Shown here piece by piece: positions 1 to 10,847 of a DNA stretch of 64,000 bases. This DNA is from Bacteroidales bacterium (GTDB lineage: Bacteria; Bacteroidota; Bacteroidia; Bacteroidales; Tenuifilaceae), in NCBI GenBank assembly GCA_013141385.1, contig JABFRB010000023.1:98468-162467 (forward strand), read 5' to 3'. Numbering within the stretch: the stretch's first letter is position 1; every line of letters starts with the position of its first letter. Below the pieces are notes generated by a model, which was given only the letters and a program-made list of their open reading frames with translations, searched no databases and was not told where the DNA came from. The position numbers and the translations under genes are program-made.

Positions 1-27
1 GTATTATTAAATTTTAGGTTTTATATA

Positions 28-54
28 ATGTGCCCTATTGTGCCTATTGTGGTT
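28..54. repeat. Right arm of an intergenic inverted-repeat element (left arm outside window)
   Basis: The sequence reads TGTG-rich and ends in CTATTGTGGTT. Its reverse complement matches the left arm of the element at 3079-3104 in 22 of 26 positions. It lies four bases beyond the stop of the first minus-strand gene, so the same repeat family flanks that gene on both sides. The partner arm would fall before the window start and cannot be checked. Confidence 0.55.
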
Positions 55-58
55 CAAA

Positions 59-3049
59 TCATTTATTACTAACAATTCCAGTTCTCTTAAGCACAACCGC
101 CTTACGATTTTGTCCGTTAATTATTAAATCCATAGGTGCATCGAAACGAATGTGCCGAATATAATTATCGTCGAAAATTGCTGGAATACTATCTAAATAT
201 TCGAAATCTAAGTATCCCTGATTGATGTAAGGGTTAACGGTAATATAGCCAACCCTGAAAGAGGTTAAATTTTGAAAGAAGTGTGTACCCTGACTTGGAT
301 CGATCCTATAGTTTTCCTGTCCGGCCTCAACAATTAATTTAGCACCCGATATTTGCGACCATTTAACGGGTATTCCTAACCATCTATCGACCGAACCCCA
401 GCGACCAGGGCCAATCAGTATGTAAGGATTACCTTCACGAACAAGTTTTTGATTAATCTCATCGATTATTTCAGCCATTTCAATGGTTTTTGAAGAGTCG
501 AAACTCTTTGGCTTGATATATACAACATCACATATATCCTGTACTTGCCCATTTCCAAGTGATGAATCCGAGAAGAGAATCAAATCCTCTTTCTTAAAAT
601 TATCAACATCAATATTCACCAACTCCCTATTTTGTACAATAGGCCTAATTTGCAAGAAGCTGAAAAGTTTTGGTTGTCCGGCAGGAGTGTTGAGGTTAAC
701 GGCAAACTCAATCTCAACGGGAGTATTCATCTCATGCTCTCCAAGCTTCAGAAGGGTTTCTAAAATCTCAGCAAGTGGAAACTGCCTATGTCGAAGTATA
801 CCCGAAAAGGAAATAATTGGCATGCCCTGACCGCTGTATCCTTCACGTATTTGCTGGCTATCATTATCAAAAGTTGATGCAAGTAATGCTAACGAGCCAT
901 CGGGATATGCCTCTTTCACATCTAGTTCAAGCAGGTTTATTCCATCATCAGTTGATGGAACAAAGCTGGATGCTCTTAAATCGAGGGCAAGAAATGTTTT
1001 CTGGGTCTCCTTTAATGCCATCTCAGGAATTGAGAGTTGGAATAGTTTTTTTGGATATTTAGGTGAAAAGCGCAAGCTTGGCTTTCCCTCAACAACATGT
1101 TTTCCCAATCCAAGTGCCACGCTTACAATCCCATCCGATGGTTTTTCAGGTTCAATAGGGTAAAAGTTCAAAGATCGTCCAACACCAGATATTGTCGGAT
1201 AAAATCTATGCCCATAGGTTGAACCAACAACTTCTTGCAAAACAATAGCCATCCGTTCTTCATCAATAACATTCTGTGTTGCTTGCATATACGCTTTACT
1301 CTCCTTATAGTAAACAGAGGCATAAACGCATTTTATAGTTTGTCCAAGAATTTCAAGCATTTGATGCTCATTCTCGTGCAAAATTGGAATCATGTATGTT
1401 GAATAGATTCCAGCGAATGGCTGATAATGTGAATCTTCCAATAAACTTGAGGAGCGAACAGCAATAGGGTTCTTTGCAACAGATATAAATGAGAATAAAT
1501 CTTTATGTATACGCGAAGGTATTAGCGCATTAAGGAAATGCCTTAGCATCTCCTCGTTGCTTATATCGGACATCGCTACTGAGTAGAGATTATTGATCTC
1601 CATGAATTCATCGAAAATATCTGTGCAGAGCACTACCGTTCGAGGAATAGTTAGCGTAATGCCTTCGAACTGGTGAATCAGATAGTTACGTTTGATCACG
1701 GAATCGATAAATGCAAGGCCTCGGCCTTTACCGCCCATTGAACCATCGCCAATACGTGAAAAAATCTGGTACTCATCGTACTGATCACGGTAAAATTTTG
1801 AGATTATTCCTCGCCCTTTACTCTGGCGGTAACGATCAATTGTATCGAAAATAAACCTGCGAATCTCATCAAAATTAGTAAAATCCTCAGGGACAAAATA
1901 TTTAAAAATTTCAGCTATTGGGAATAGAGCTCTTGCTGTAAGCCATTTAGAGATATGATTTCGACGAATATGGTATTCAAGTGATGATTCAGGAACTTGA
2001 AATATTAAATCTTGTAAAGATTTTAAGTCTGATGCCCTAAAGATTTCGCTTCCTGTATCAGGATCTATAAATATAAAATCACCAAAAGCTAGATATTTGA
2101 CAACAAAGTCGCGAAGTTCAAGCGATAAAGTTTTTGAATACTTATGTAGGAACCCCACTTTAATCTGCTTTGCAATTAAGCGGTTGTTTATATCGGACGA
2201 TTGCAGTAGAATTGGCAAAAATGGGTTATCGCCCTTCAGTTTCTCAATAAGTTTAACACCAGCACGTTGTTCCATTTTTCCGTTTAACGGATAGCTCATA
2301 TCAGTTATTACACCTAGTAGGTTATTTTTATACTTTTCGTACAATTCAACTGCTTGATCATAATTTTCGGCAAGAAGGATTTTAGGTTGACCCCTTAATC
2401 TCATCATTTTCTGATGCTCATTAAGGCCTTCGGACATAAACTCTTTGCTCTGGGTGTAAATTATGTTATAAAGATGAGGTAAATAGCTAGAGTAAAAGCG
2501 CACCGAATCCTCAACAAGCAGAATAACCTGAACTCCAACTTCATTAACATCATGCTCAACATTTAGGTTATCCTCAATCAGTTTGATAATTGCAAGCATT
2601 ATACGTGCATTCCCCAGCCATGCAAAAACATAATCTACTGCCCAAAGATCTACCTTACTTAATTTAAGTGATACTTCACGTGAAAAAGGGGTAAGCACTA
2701 CGATTGGTTTCTGAGGGTATAAATTCTTAATCTTTGTAGCCAAAGTAAAAGTATCCATACCTTCAACATTAAGCATTGTAATAACGAGGTCTATATGCTG
2801 TTTCTTTAATATTGAGAAGGCCTCCTCTGCCGATGTTACCTGATAAAATACTGGTGGATAACGAAGGTTGAGCGAAACATACTCGTTAAAGATCTGCTCC
2901 TCGATCCTACCATCCTCTTCGAGCATGAAAGCATCATATTTACTACAAATTAGCAGAACACTCTTAATTTGTTTTTTCATTAACAAATCGAATGCCGTCT
3001 CGGCAAAGTAGTATTTGCCAGCCTTTAGATCGTTGGGTTTATTTTCCAT
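59..3049 (-). CDS. PPDK-N (ATP-grasp) domain protein with two N-terminal receiver-like domains
   Basis: This 996-residue protein begins with a receiver-like domain (about 25-165) that lacks the phospho-acceptor Asp. A second receiver-like domain (about 172-325) keeps the acidic pair (LLVEDS, ~177), a candidate acceptor Asp (GVITDMS, ~247) and a Lys near its end. A PPDK/PEP-synthase N-terminal ATP-binding domain follows (about 430-830), with GGKGRG near 437 and AVRSSSLLEDS near 527. The C-terminal part carries GPGRWGSVDRW near 881. The swivelling phosphohistidine domain and the C-terminal PEP/pyruvate barrel of true dikinases are absent, so it should not be a PEP synthase. It is paralogous to the next upstream gene, 113 bp away on the same strand, and the two are probably co-transcribed. 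Databases usually call such proteins PEP/pyruvate-binding domain proteins; the function is unknown. A signalling phosphotransferase is inference only. Confidence 0.8.
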   Translation of the reverse strand: MENKPNDLKAGKYYFAETAFDLLMKKQIKSVLLICSKYDAFMLEEDGRIEEQIFNEYVSLNLRYPPVFYQVTSAEEAFSILKKQHIDLVITMLNVEGMDTFTLATKIKNLYPQKPIVVLTPFSREVSLKLSKVDLWAVDYVFAWLGNARIMLAIIKLIEDNLNVEHDVNEVGVQVILLVEDSVRFYSSYLPHLYNIIYTQSKEFMSEGLNEHQKMMRLRGQPKILLAENYDQAVELYEKYKNNLLGVITDMSYPLNGKMEQRAGVKLIEKLKGDNPFLPILLQSSDINNRLIAKQIKVGFLHKYSKTLSLELRDFVVKYLAFGDFIFIDPDTGSEIFRASDLKSLQDLIFQVPESSLEYHIRRNHISKWLTARALFPIAEIFKYFVPEDFTNFDEIRRFIFDTIDRYRQSKGRGIISKFYRDQYDEYQIFSRIGDGSMGGKGRGLAFIDSVIKRNYLIHQFEGITLTIPRTVVLCTDIFDEFMEINNLYSVAMSDISNEEMLRHFLNALIPSRIHKDLFSFISVAKNPIAVRSSSLLEDSHYQPFAGIYSTYMIPILHENEHQMLEILGQTIKCVYASVYYKESKAYMQATQNVIDEERMAIVLQEVVGSTYGHRFYPTISGVGRSLNFYPIEPEKPSDGIVSVALGLGKHVVEGKPSLRFSPKYPKKLFQLSIPEMALKETQKTFLALDLRASSFVPSTDDGINLLELDVKEAYPDGSLALLASTFDNDSQQIREGYSGQGMPIISFSGILRHRQFPLAEILETLLKLGEHEMNTPVEIEFAVNLNTPAGQPKLFSFLQIRPIVQNRELVNIDVDNFKKEDLILFSDSSLGNGQVQDICDVVYIKPKSFDSSKTIEMAEIIDEINQKLVREGNPYILIGPGRWGSVDRWLGIPVKWSQISGAKLIVEAGQENYRIDPSQGTHFFQNLTSFRVGYITVNPYINQGYLDFEYLDSIPAIFDDNYIRHIRFDAPMDLIINGQNRKAVVLKRTGIVSNK

Positions 3050-3079
3050 GGCAAAACGATTTTAAATTCCTTAAAATTA

Positions 3080-3154
3080 ACCACAGTAGACACAGTAGGT
3101 CACATTAGTTTTTCTCTCCTTTTTTCTATTGTGTTATAATGTGTCTACTGTGGT
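3080..3154. repeat. Perfect 15-bp inverted repeat between the paralogous PPDK-N genes
   Basis: The arm ACCACAGTAGACACA (3080-3094) is exactly reverse-complementary to TGTGTCTACTGTGGT (3140-3154). The 45-base loop is T-rich. The left arm continues with a degenerate repeat of the same CACAGTAG-type unit, and a related arm occurs at 28-54. It could act as an intercistronic RNA hairpin, but the relative at the window edge points to a dispersed REP-like family. Confidence 0.75.
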
Positions 3155-3162
3155 GAAATATA

Positions 3163-6100
3163 TTATTCAATACTTGCAACTATCAATCTCTGTCTACCAT
3201 CCATCCTAACTACCAATGGTTTCGGAAGTTGAACATGTCTGAAAAACTTTGTTTCATTTACACTAGGCATACTATTCAGAACATCCCAGGCAATTTTTGT
3301 TTTGGTATCTCCATCCTGAACTGAACAATAGCCAACATTCATTGAAATTACATTATGGAAAAAGTGGGAACCATAAGATGCATCCAATGGAAAATCTTCA
3401 AAACTTGTTTCAACTATAATTTTTGCCTGCGAAATTTGCGGCCATGTAACAGGAATTCCAATCCACCTATCACGGCTACCCCATCGTCCGGGGCCAATCA
3501 GAATGTAGCGTCTATTTTGTTCAATTAGTTTATTATTTATTGAGTTGACTTCAATAGCCATATCAGGAGTCATCGATTTATCGAATGATTCACGCTTTAT
3601 ATAAACAATATCGGAGATTGTGTTGATATACCCATTCCCCATGCCATTCATCGACATAAGAATTACCTTACTCATATCAATAGAGTCAAGATTCACCTTA
3701 TATTCCTGAGTATTACCAAGCATTGGTTTTATTTGCAGCAAGAAGAATGAGGATTTATAGTTTGTATCCCTATTTAAGTCAACTGCAAATTCTATTTCAC
3801 ATGCTGCACCCAAAGCTTCTTTTACAACATCCAAAAGAACCTGAATTGACTGTGCTAATGGAACATAGTTATATTTAAGAATATTAGCAAAATTTACAAC
3901 TCTTGGACCAGATTGGCCTAGACCAGGAGTTAACGAATTATTCTCTGGATTAAAAACAGAAACACAGTGTTTGAGAGTACCATGCTGTTCAGACTCATAC
4001 ATATGGAGACGTGCAAGTCCAGCCTCTTCACCTTCGAGCAGGTTGAGATTGTGTTTTGATAGATCTACCGCAAAAAATTCAACCTGAGAATTTTTTATCA
4101 AATCGGCATTGGAATAATTAATAATAGTAGGATATTTTGGACAAAACCGGTAGGATCTTTCACCTTCAACAACATATTTCCCAAGACCAACAGCCATATT
4201 AGCAAATCCATCCTCAGGTTGAATATGTCCAAATGGGTAGTAGTTATAGGATTGTGCAACCCCGCTTATATGGGGGTAATAGTAATTCCCATAAGTATTA
4301 CCAACAACCTCTTGGATAATAACAGCCATACGCTCATCCTCAATCTTATAGTTAATAGCTTTTATATATCCACGTGCTGTATCGGAAAAAACAGATGCAT
4401 AAACTAATTTAATAGCATCCATAGCCTGTTTCAGGCGAATATGCTTATCGGGGTGATTGTTCGGTACAATATAGGTTTCAAAGATGCCCGCAAAAGGTTG
4501 CATTATTGAATCTTCGAGCAAGCCAGATGAACGAACAGCTAACGGCCGATGATATATTTGTAGTAATCTATCTAACCTTATCTTTAATTGATCGGATAGT
4601 TCTCCTTCCAAAAAATGTTTTTGTATCTCGACATAACTTGATGATGCGAAAACCTTTTCGTACAATCCATTTCTCATCATAAAACCCTCGTACTCACTAG
4701 TACCAATAATTGATGTACGTGGTGTTCTAAGATTGATGTTTGGAGTATACTGTGATATATCAAAAGTGTAAATTAGGGTATTGATAAATGACAGACCCCT
4801 CCCTTTTCCCCCAAAGGAGCCTTCGGCAAGGCTAACTATATTGCTCTCGTCTACTTCCCAGGCGGTATCAAAGCCAACAATTTTTCCCCTACGCTTCTCT
4901 TGCCTATATTTTTTTAGGGTATTCAAAAGATATTCCCGAAGTTCCTCTGAATTAGTGAAATCTTCAATTGTAGATGGGTGAATAATTCGGGCTACCTGTA
5001 TCTCACCACGTGCAGCCAGCCACATCGAAAAGTGGTTTTTCTGGGAATGGTATAAAAGGCTCTCATCCGGAATTATCCTAAGAGCTCTCTCAAACTCTTC
5101 CATAGTTGATGCAATGGTTAAGGGATTTCCCAAAGAATCCCTGAAAACAAAATCGCCAAATCCAAGGAAGTTGCTCAAGAAATTTTTTATTTCCTGCATC
5201 AATATCTCAGAGTTCTTATTTAGGAATGCAGCCTTTAGTTTAAAAGCCATCTCCTCCTTATCCTGTTCATAAGACTGGATAATAATGGGCAAATTTGGCA
5301 ACTCTTTTCGCACATGAGTAACCAACTGAACTCCTGCATTCTCATCAAGAATATTATTCTTATAAAATTTTACATCGGAAATTAAGCAAAGCATATAATT
5401 CTTATACCTTGTAAAGAGCTCAATAGCCTCCTCATAGGTACCTGCGAGAATGATTTTAGGTCTAATCCTAATTCTTAATACCTTATATAAATCATCCGTG
5501 CTAACATCCTCTATTATCCGCTTTGTCTGTTCTAGCACGCTGCTATATAATAGAGGGAGATATCGTGAATAGTACTTTGGTGAATCTTCAACAAGCAGAA
5601 TAACCCGCGTAAGAGCAATTCGTGTATCATTCTCAATATTAACCCTATCTTCCAACAGTTTAATCATGGTAAAGAAGACCTTCGGTTCACCATTCCAAAC
5701 GAATACTCTATCGATACTTGAGATGGTTACAGGGTTCTTTTCCATCTCGTTAACGATGACGCTATTGTTAACGAGTAAATATAAAGGTATATAGTTGTAC
5801 TCACTCTTGATTTTCTTGCTCATCTCAAGAGGAGTCTGAGTATCTGCTCCCATCATGATAATAATCATGTTGAAATACTTTTCATCTAGTTTTTCAAGAG
5901 CTTCATCAAGATTAGAAACACCTGTGATACGGGGTACCGTTGAAAGACTGAGTTTTGAGTACTCACCAAGAATATTATCGGTTAGCCTATCCTCTTTTTC
6001 TATGCTGTACGCATCATATAGAGTTGAAATCAGTAATATCTCTTTAACCTTAAAGGGCATCAAATCATGATAAATGTCCCTGTCGGCATTATGCTGGTTT

Positions 6101-6609
6101 ATAAATTTTTGTAAGAGTCTTTTGCTTGTAGTGGTGTCTCCTTCAGGTTTACGTTTTTGAATTACTTTAACTTCACGAATAATATCTTTGCCCTTAATAC
6201 TATTGAGATAACCTGTTAAAATATTGGTGATATTATTAATTAGATCTCTCTCTTCTTTCAAAAAAGGACCTTCGAATTCGGTTGGAAACTCCTGTGTATA
6301 GTAAACCTCAATGAATCCAAAACCACCATCAATAGTCTCAAAATCTTGTTTTTGACACCAAGGGGTTTCCTTAAACCCAGATGACTGAAATTCGTACTGT
6401 CCATACTTTATTCTAACAATTGTATGCTCTGGGAATTGCCATGCATCAGGTAGTATTAAGCATAGCTGGTGCAATGTATCCTGTATTGATTTTCCCTCCT
6501 TAATTATAGCAATAGCTTGATTAATAGCAGCAAGTTCCTTCAGTCTTTCCTTGCTCTGAGCCAGTAATTTGTAAAAATCCTCGGGGTTTGCAACAGGTTT
6601 CTGAGTCAT
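3163..6609 (-). CDS. PPDK-N (ATP-grasp) domain protein with GAF-like and receiver-like domains
   Basis: This 1148-residue protein is a longer paralogue of the downstream gene. An extra N-terminal segment (about 1-150) looks GAF-like: a helix with AAINQAIAIIKEG, then a beta-rich part with GGFGFIEVYY. A degenerate receiver-like domain follows (about 185-325). A second receiver (about 338-490) has the acidic pair VEDS, an Asp in CLISDVKF (~408) and a Lys in FLNKNS. The ATP-grasp/PPDK-N domain (about 590-990) has GGKGRG (~598) and AVRSSGLLEDS (~688). The C-terminal GPGRWGSRDRW module is near 1037. No phosphohistidine domain or PEP-binding barrel is present. The architecture suggests a sensor-regulated ATP-dependent enzyme or an adaptor; no substrate can be named. 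It is the first gene of a likely two-gene minus-strand unit. Confidence 0.8.
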   Translation of the reverse strand: MTQKPVANPEDFYKLLAQSKERLKELAAINQAIAIIKEGKSIQDTLHQLCLILPDAWQFPEHTIVRIKYGQYEFQSSGFKETPWCQKQDFETIDGGFGFIEVYYTQEFPTEFEGPFLKEERDLINNITNILTGYLNSIKGKDIIREVKVIQKRKPEGDTTTSKRLLQKFINQHNADRDIYHDLMPFKVKEILLISTLYDAYSIEKEDRLTDNILGEYSKLSLSTVPRITGVSNLDEALEKLDEKYFNMIIIMMGADTQTPLEMSKKIKSEYNYIPLYLLVNNSVIVNEMEKNPVTISSIDRVFVWNGEPKVFFTMIKLLEDRVNIENDTRIALTRVILLVEDSPKYYSRYLPLLYSSVLEQTKRIIEDVSTDDLYKVLRIRIRPKIILAGTYEEAIELFTRYKNYMLCLISDVKFYKNNILDENAGVQLVTHVRKELPNLPIIIQSYEQDKEEMAFKLKAAFLNKNSEILMQEIKNFLSNFLGFGDFVFRDSLGNPLTIASTMEEFERALRIIPDESLLYHSQKNHFSMWLAARGEIQVARIIHPSTIEDFTNSEELREYLLNTLKKYRQEKRRGKIVGFDTAWEVDESNIVSLAEGSFGGKGRGLSFINTLIYTFDISQYTPNINLRTPRTSIIGTSEYEGFMMRNGLYEKVFASSSYVEIQKHFLEGELSDQLKIRLDRLLQIYHRPLAVRSSGLLEDSIMQPFAGIFETYIVPNNHPDKHIRLKQAMDAIKLVYASVFSDTARGYIKAINYKIEDERMAVIIQEVVGNTYGNYYYPHISGVAQSYNYYPFGHIQPEDGFANMAVGLGKYVVEGERSYRFCPKYPTIINYSNADLIKNSQVEFFAVDLSKHNLNLLEGEEAGLARLHMYESEQHGTLKHCVSVFNPENNSLTPGLGQSGPRVVNFANILKYNYVPLAQSIQVLLDVVKEALGAACEIEFAVDLNRDTNYKSSFFLLQIKPMLGNTQEYKVNLDSIDMSKVILMSMNGMGNGYINTISDIVYIKRESFDKSMTPDMAIEVNSINNKLIEQNRRYILIGPGRWGSRDRWIGIPVTWPQISQAKIIVETSFEDFPLDASYGSHFFHNVISMNVGYCSVQDGDTKTKIAWDVLNSMPSVNETKFFRHVQLPKPLVVRMDGRQRLIVASIE

Positions 6610-6877
6610 AAGCTATTAGTTGAGTTGGGAAACTAAATAAAAGAAACACTTCAAATCGCTTCAAGTTAGCAGCATTTTTCGGCTTCATCAACTCATAATA
6701 GTAAAAATAAGTAAAACTCGGAGACCGGCTAAGTGGAACGCCTATCGACAGTGTCAGTATATAACTGGATTTAAGACACTTTCGTATTTTGATATCTTTT
6801 TTAGGCTAACTTTCAACTGCAATTTTACTCATAAAACCCTTTTAATAACAATAAATTTCTAACTAAATTAAATCATT

Positions 6878-8233
<1,356 letters not shown>

Positions 8234-8258
8234 ATAGATAATTTAGTTTTAGTAGTGT

Positions 8259-8287
8259 CTGTCAGGCTGCTCACCACAGCCTGACAG
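8259..8287 (+). terminator. Hairpin after glutamate dehydrogenase
   Basis: The perfect 11-bp stem CTGTCAGGCTG / CAGCCTGACAG has a 7-base loop and starts 25 bases after the gdhA stop. The following tract (ATTTGTTTAT) is only moderately T-rich, so this is a terminator-like hairpin rather than a textbook terminator. Confidence 0.65.
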
Positions 8288-8366
8288 ATTTGTTTATAAA
8301 ATTTTTATATGATTATATTTATATCAAGATTAAAGGAATATTTTTACAAGGACTATTCAAGGTTTT

Positions 8367-8396
8367 AAACGATATGTAAAAATACATATCGTTTTT
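8367..8396 (+). terminator. Second perfect hairpin upstream of the redox operon
   Basis: The 12-bp stem AAACGATATGTA (8367-8378) / TACATATCGTTT (8383-8394) has a 4-base loop and is followed by TT. It lies 33 bases before the NuoE-like start codon. It may be a second gdhA terminator or a leader hairpin of the redox operon; the sequence does not decide. Confidence 0.5.
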
Positions 8397-8428
8397 AGTA
8401 ATTAATTACATTACAAACTGTTTTACCC

Positions 8429-8956
8429 ATGCGCATACAAAGACTCCAACCTGAATCAAAACCAATCGCCAAAGGGGAACCCATAAATGTTGTCCTGTTA
8501 GAGCCTTTACTTGACAAGTATAAAGGCAAAAAAGGTAGTCTTATTCCACTTTTACAAGGTGCTCAGGAAATGTTTGGGTATATCCCAAGGGAAGCATTTG
8601 ATAAAATATCAAAAGTATCGGGCATTAGTCTCAGCGACATGTATGGAGTAGCTACATTCTATTCCCAGTTCAGACTTGCACCTGTAGGCAAATATATTAT
8701 AAAAGTTTGCCATGGAACTGCTTGTCACGTTCAAAATGCCGATGCAATCTCCGATGCTATTAAAGAAGCATTAAATGTAAAGGACGGAGAAACTACCGAA
8801 GACAAGATGTTTACCCTCGAATCGGTTGCCTGTCTTGGGTGCTGCTCTCTTGCTCCTGTTATGATGATAGGTGAAGAGGCATATGGCAAACTCACAGGCA
8901 ATTCTGCCGTGAAAATTATCAAGGATATTAAAATAAAAGAAAGCCAAAGCAATTAG
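8429..8956 (+). CDS. NuoE/HydC-like 2Fe-2S subunit of a soluble NAD(P)-linked redox complex
   Basis: This 175-residue protein is of the thioredoxin-like ferredoxin family (NuoE, HydC, StnC-like). The 2Fe-2S ligands are visible as CHGTAC (~97-102) and CLGCC (~138-142), the usual Cx4C...Cx3C arrangement. The helical N-terminal part with GYIPREAFDKIS and GVATFYSQF is typical of the family. In relatives it passes electrons to or from the FMN subunit encoded next. It is the first gene of a three-gene operon (82 bp to the NuoF-like gene, then 30 bp to the large fusion). The absence of NuoA, H, J-N membrane genes nearby argues for a soluble complex. Confidence 0.9.
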   Translation: MRIQRLQPESKPIAKGEPINVVLLEPLLDKYKGKKGSLIPLLQGAQEMFGYIPREAFDKISKVSGISLSDMYGVATFYSQFRLAPVGKYIIKVCHGTACHVQNADAISDAIKEALNVKDGETTEDKMFTLESVACLGCCSLAPVMMIGEEAYGKLTGNSAVKIIKDIKIKESQSN

Positions 8957-9038
8957 TGTTTAGTGTTTTGTATTAAGTGTTTCGACTTTACCTCAACACT
9001 TTAACAAATCGCTACTTTACTACAAAAGAGTATATTTA

Positions 9039-10817
9039 ATGGCAAAAACAAAAGTTATAGTCGGTTTAGGTAGCTGTGGAATTGCTGCTGGAGCCAACAA
9101 GGTTTATAACAAAATCAAAGCCTTACAAGAGGCTGAGAAAATTGATTTCGAACTTAGAAAAACCAGCTGTATCGGTATGTGCTATCGAGAACCCTTGGTA
9201 GAGGTTATTGATGATACTGGTTCCTTTATATATGGAGATGTAACAGAAGATAAGGCAGTTGAAATTATTCAACAGCATGTTATCGGATTTAATCCCATCA
9301 AAGATTATGTAGTTAAAACAGATCTTTTCGACACACCCGACAAAGATTACTTTGAAGGTCAAGTTAAGATTGCACTCCGCAATTGTGGGTATATCGACCC
9401 AGAAAGTATCGAGGAGTACGAATCCAGAGATGGCTATTTAGCAATTAAGAAGATTGCCTCTGAAAAATTACCCTTTGAAAGTGTAATCCAAACCATTCTC
9501 GATTCGGGTTTGCGTGGTAGGGGAGGCGGAGGTTTCCCAACCGGTTTAAAATGGCGATTTGCACGTAGCAGCAAATCCGATGATAAGTATATTATTTGTA
9601 ATGCAGATGAAGGCGACCCAGGAGCGTTTATGGATCGTTCACTTCTTGAAGGCGATCCACATGCAGTTCTTGAAGGAATGATTATTGGAGCATACGCAAT
9701 AGGAGCAAACCATGGAGTAATATATTGTCGGGCTGAGTATCCTCTAGCCATTAAACGTCTCAACATTGCTTTAGATCAGGCACGAAATAAAGGGTATCTG
9801 GGTGAAAATATTTGTGGAATAAAAGGATTCAATCTTGACATCTATGTAAAAGAGGGTGCAGGAGCATTTGTTTGTGGTGAAGAAACTGCACTCATGGGCT
9901 CAATTGAAGGTAAACGTGGTATGCCATCAAAACGCCCTCCATTCCCAGCAGAATCGGGTCTTTGGAAAAAACCTTCGAACATCAACAACGTTGAGACTTT
10001 TGCAAATATCCCATATATTGTTTACAACGGTGCTGGCTCATTCAATAAGTATGGTACTGAGAAAAGCAAGGGCACAAAAGTGTTTGCTCTTACTGGCAAA
10101 ATCAAACATGGAGGACTTGTTGAAGTTCCCATGGGTATTACCCTCAAAGATATCATCTACAAACTTGGTGGTGGGATTCAAGACAATAAGGAGTTTAAGG
10201 CGGTTCAGATGGGTGGTCCATCTGGTGGATGTATTCCAAAGCACCTTGCAGACTTACAAATTGACTACGACCAAGTAAATGCAACTGGAGCCATCATGGG
10301 TTCTGGTGGTATGGTTGTAATGGACGAAACAACCTGTATGGTTGATATGGCTAGATTCTTCCTTGATTTTACACAAAAAGAATCTTGCGGAAAATGTACC
10401 TTTTGTCGTATCGGGACAAAGCGCATGCTCGAAATTCTTACCCGTTTAACTGAAGGGAAGGGCGTTGAAGGCGATATTGAAACCCTCGAAGAGCTAGCTG
10501 CTCAAATCAAGGATAGTACACTATGCGGACTAGGACAAACAGCACCAAATCCAGTACTCACAACAATTAAGTATTTTAGAAATGAGTATGAAGCACATAT
10601 CCGAGATAAAAAGTGCCCTGCTTTAAGTTGCAAGCAGCTTCTCACCTACCAGATTCTGCCTGATAAATGTACTGGTTGCATGGTTTGCGGAATTAAATGT
10701 CCTGTTAAGGCCATTGAGGGTGAAAAGAAAAAAGTTCACTTTATTCATCAGGAAAAGTGCATCCGCTGCGGTGATTGTTATTCACGCTGTAAGTTCGGTG
10801 CAATTAGTGTTTCTTAA
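9039..10817 (+). CDS. NuoF/HydB-like FMN and NAD(H)-binding subunit with extra Fe-S domains
   Basis: This 592-residue protein has an N-terminal thioredoxin-like 2Fe-2S domain (about 5-90; SCGIAAG, KTSCIGMC). The NuoF core follows with GLRGRGGGGFPTG (NADH site, ~159-171), CNADEGDPGAF (FMN site, ~187) and GAGAFVCGEETAL (~271). The N3-type 4Fe-4S site is ESCGKCTFC plus STLCGLG. The C-terminus adds a two-cluster ferredoxin domain (DKCTGCMVCGIKCP and EKCIRCGDCYSRCK). This layout is that of HydB of electron-bifurcating hydrogenases and of the related Stn/Hyl transhydrogenase and formate dehydrogenase subunits, not of respiratory NuoF. It should oxidise or reduce NAD(H) within the complex made with its two neighbours. 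Confidence 0.93.
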   Translation: MAKTKVIVGLGSCGIAAGANKVYNKIKALQEAEKIDFELRKTSCIGMCYREPLVEVIDDTGSFIYGDVTEDKAVEIIQQHVIGFNPIKDYVVKTDLFDTPDKDYFEGQVKIALRNCGYIDPESIEEYESRDGYLAIKKIASEKLPFESVIQTILDSGLRGRGGGGFPTGLKWRFARSSKSDDKYIICNADEGDPGAFMDRSLLEGDPHAVLEGMIIGAYAIGANHGVIYCRAEYPLAIKRLNIALDQARNKGYLGENICGIKGFNLDIYVKEGAGAFVCGEETALMGSIEGKRGMPSKRPPFPAESGLWKKPSNINNVETFANIPYIVYNGAGSFNKYGTEKSKGTKVFALTGKIKHGGLVEVPMGITLKDIIYKLGGGIQDNKEFKAVQMGGPSGGCIPKHLADLQIDYDQVNATGAIMGSGGMVVMDETTCMVDMARFFLDFTQKESCGKCTFCRIGTKRMLEILTRLTEGKGVEGDIETLEELAAQIKDSTLCGLGQTAPNPVLTTIKYFRNEYEAHIRDKKCPALSCKQLLTYQILPDKCTGCMVCGIKCPVKAIEGEKKKVHFIHQEKCIRCGDCYSRCKFGAISVS

Positions 10818-10847
10818 TGATTTACAAACTTTCAACTGACAACGAAT

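Noticed and set aside
59..6609. PEP synthase or pyruvate phosphate dikinase annotation
   Set aside because: Both proteins lack the phosphohistidine and PEP/pyruvate-binding domains.
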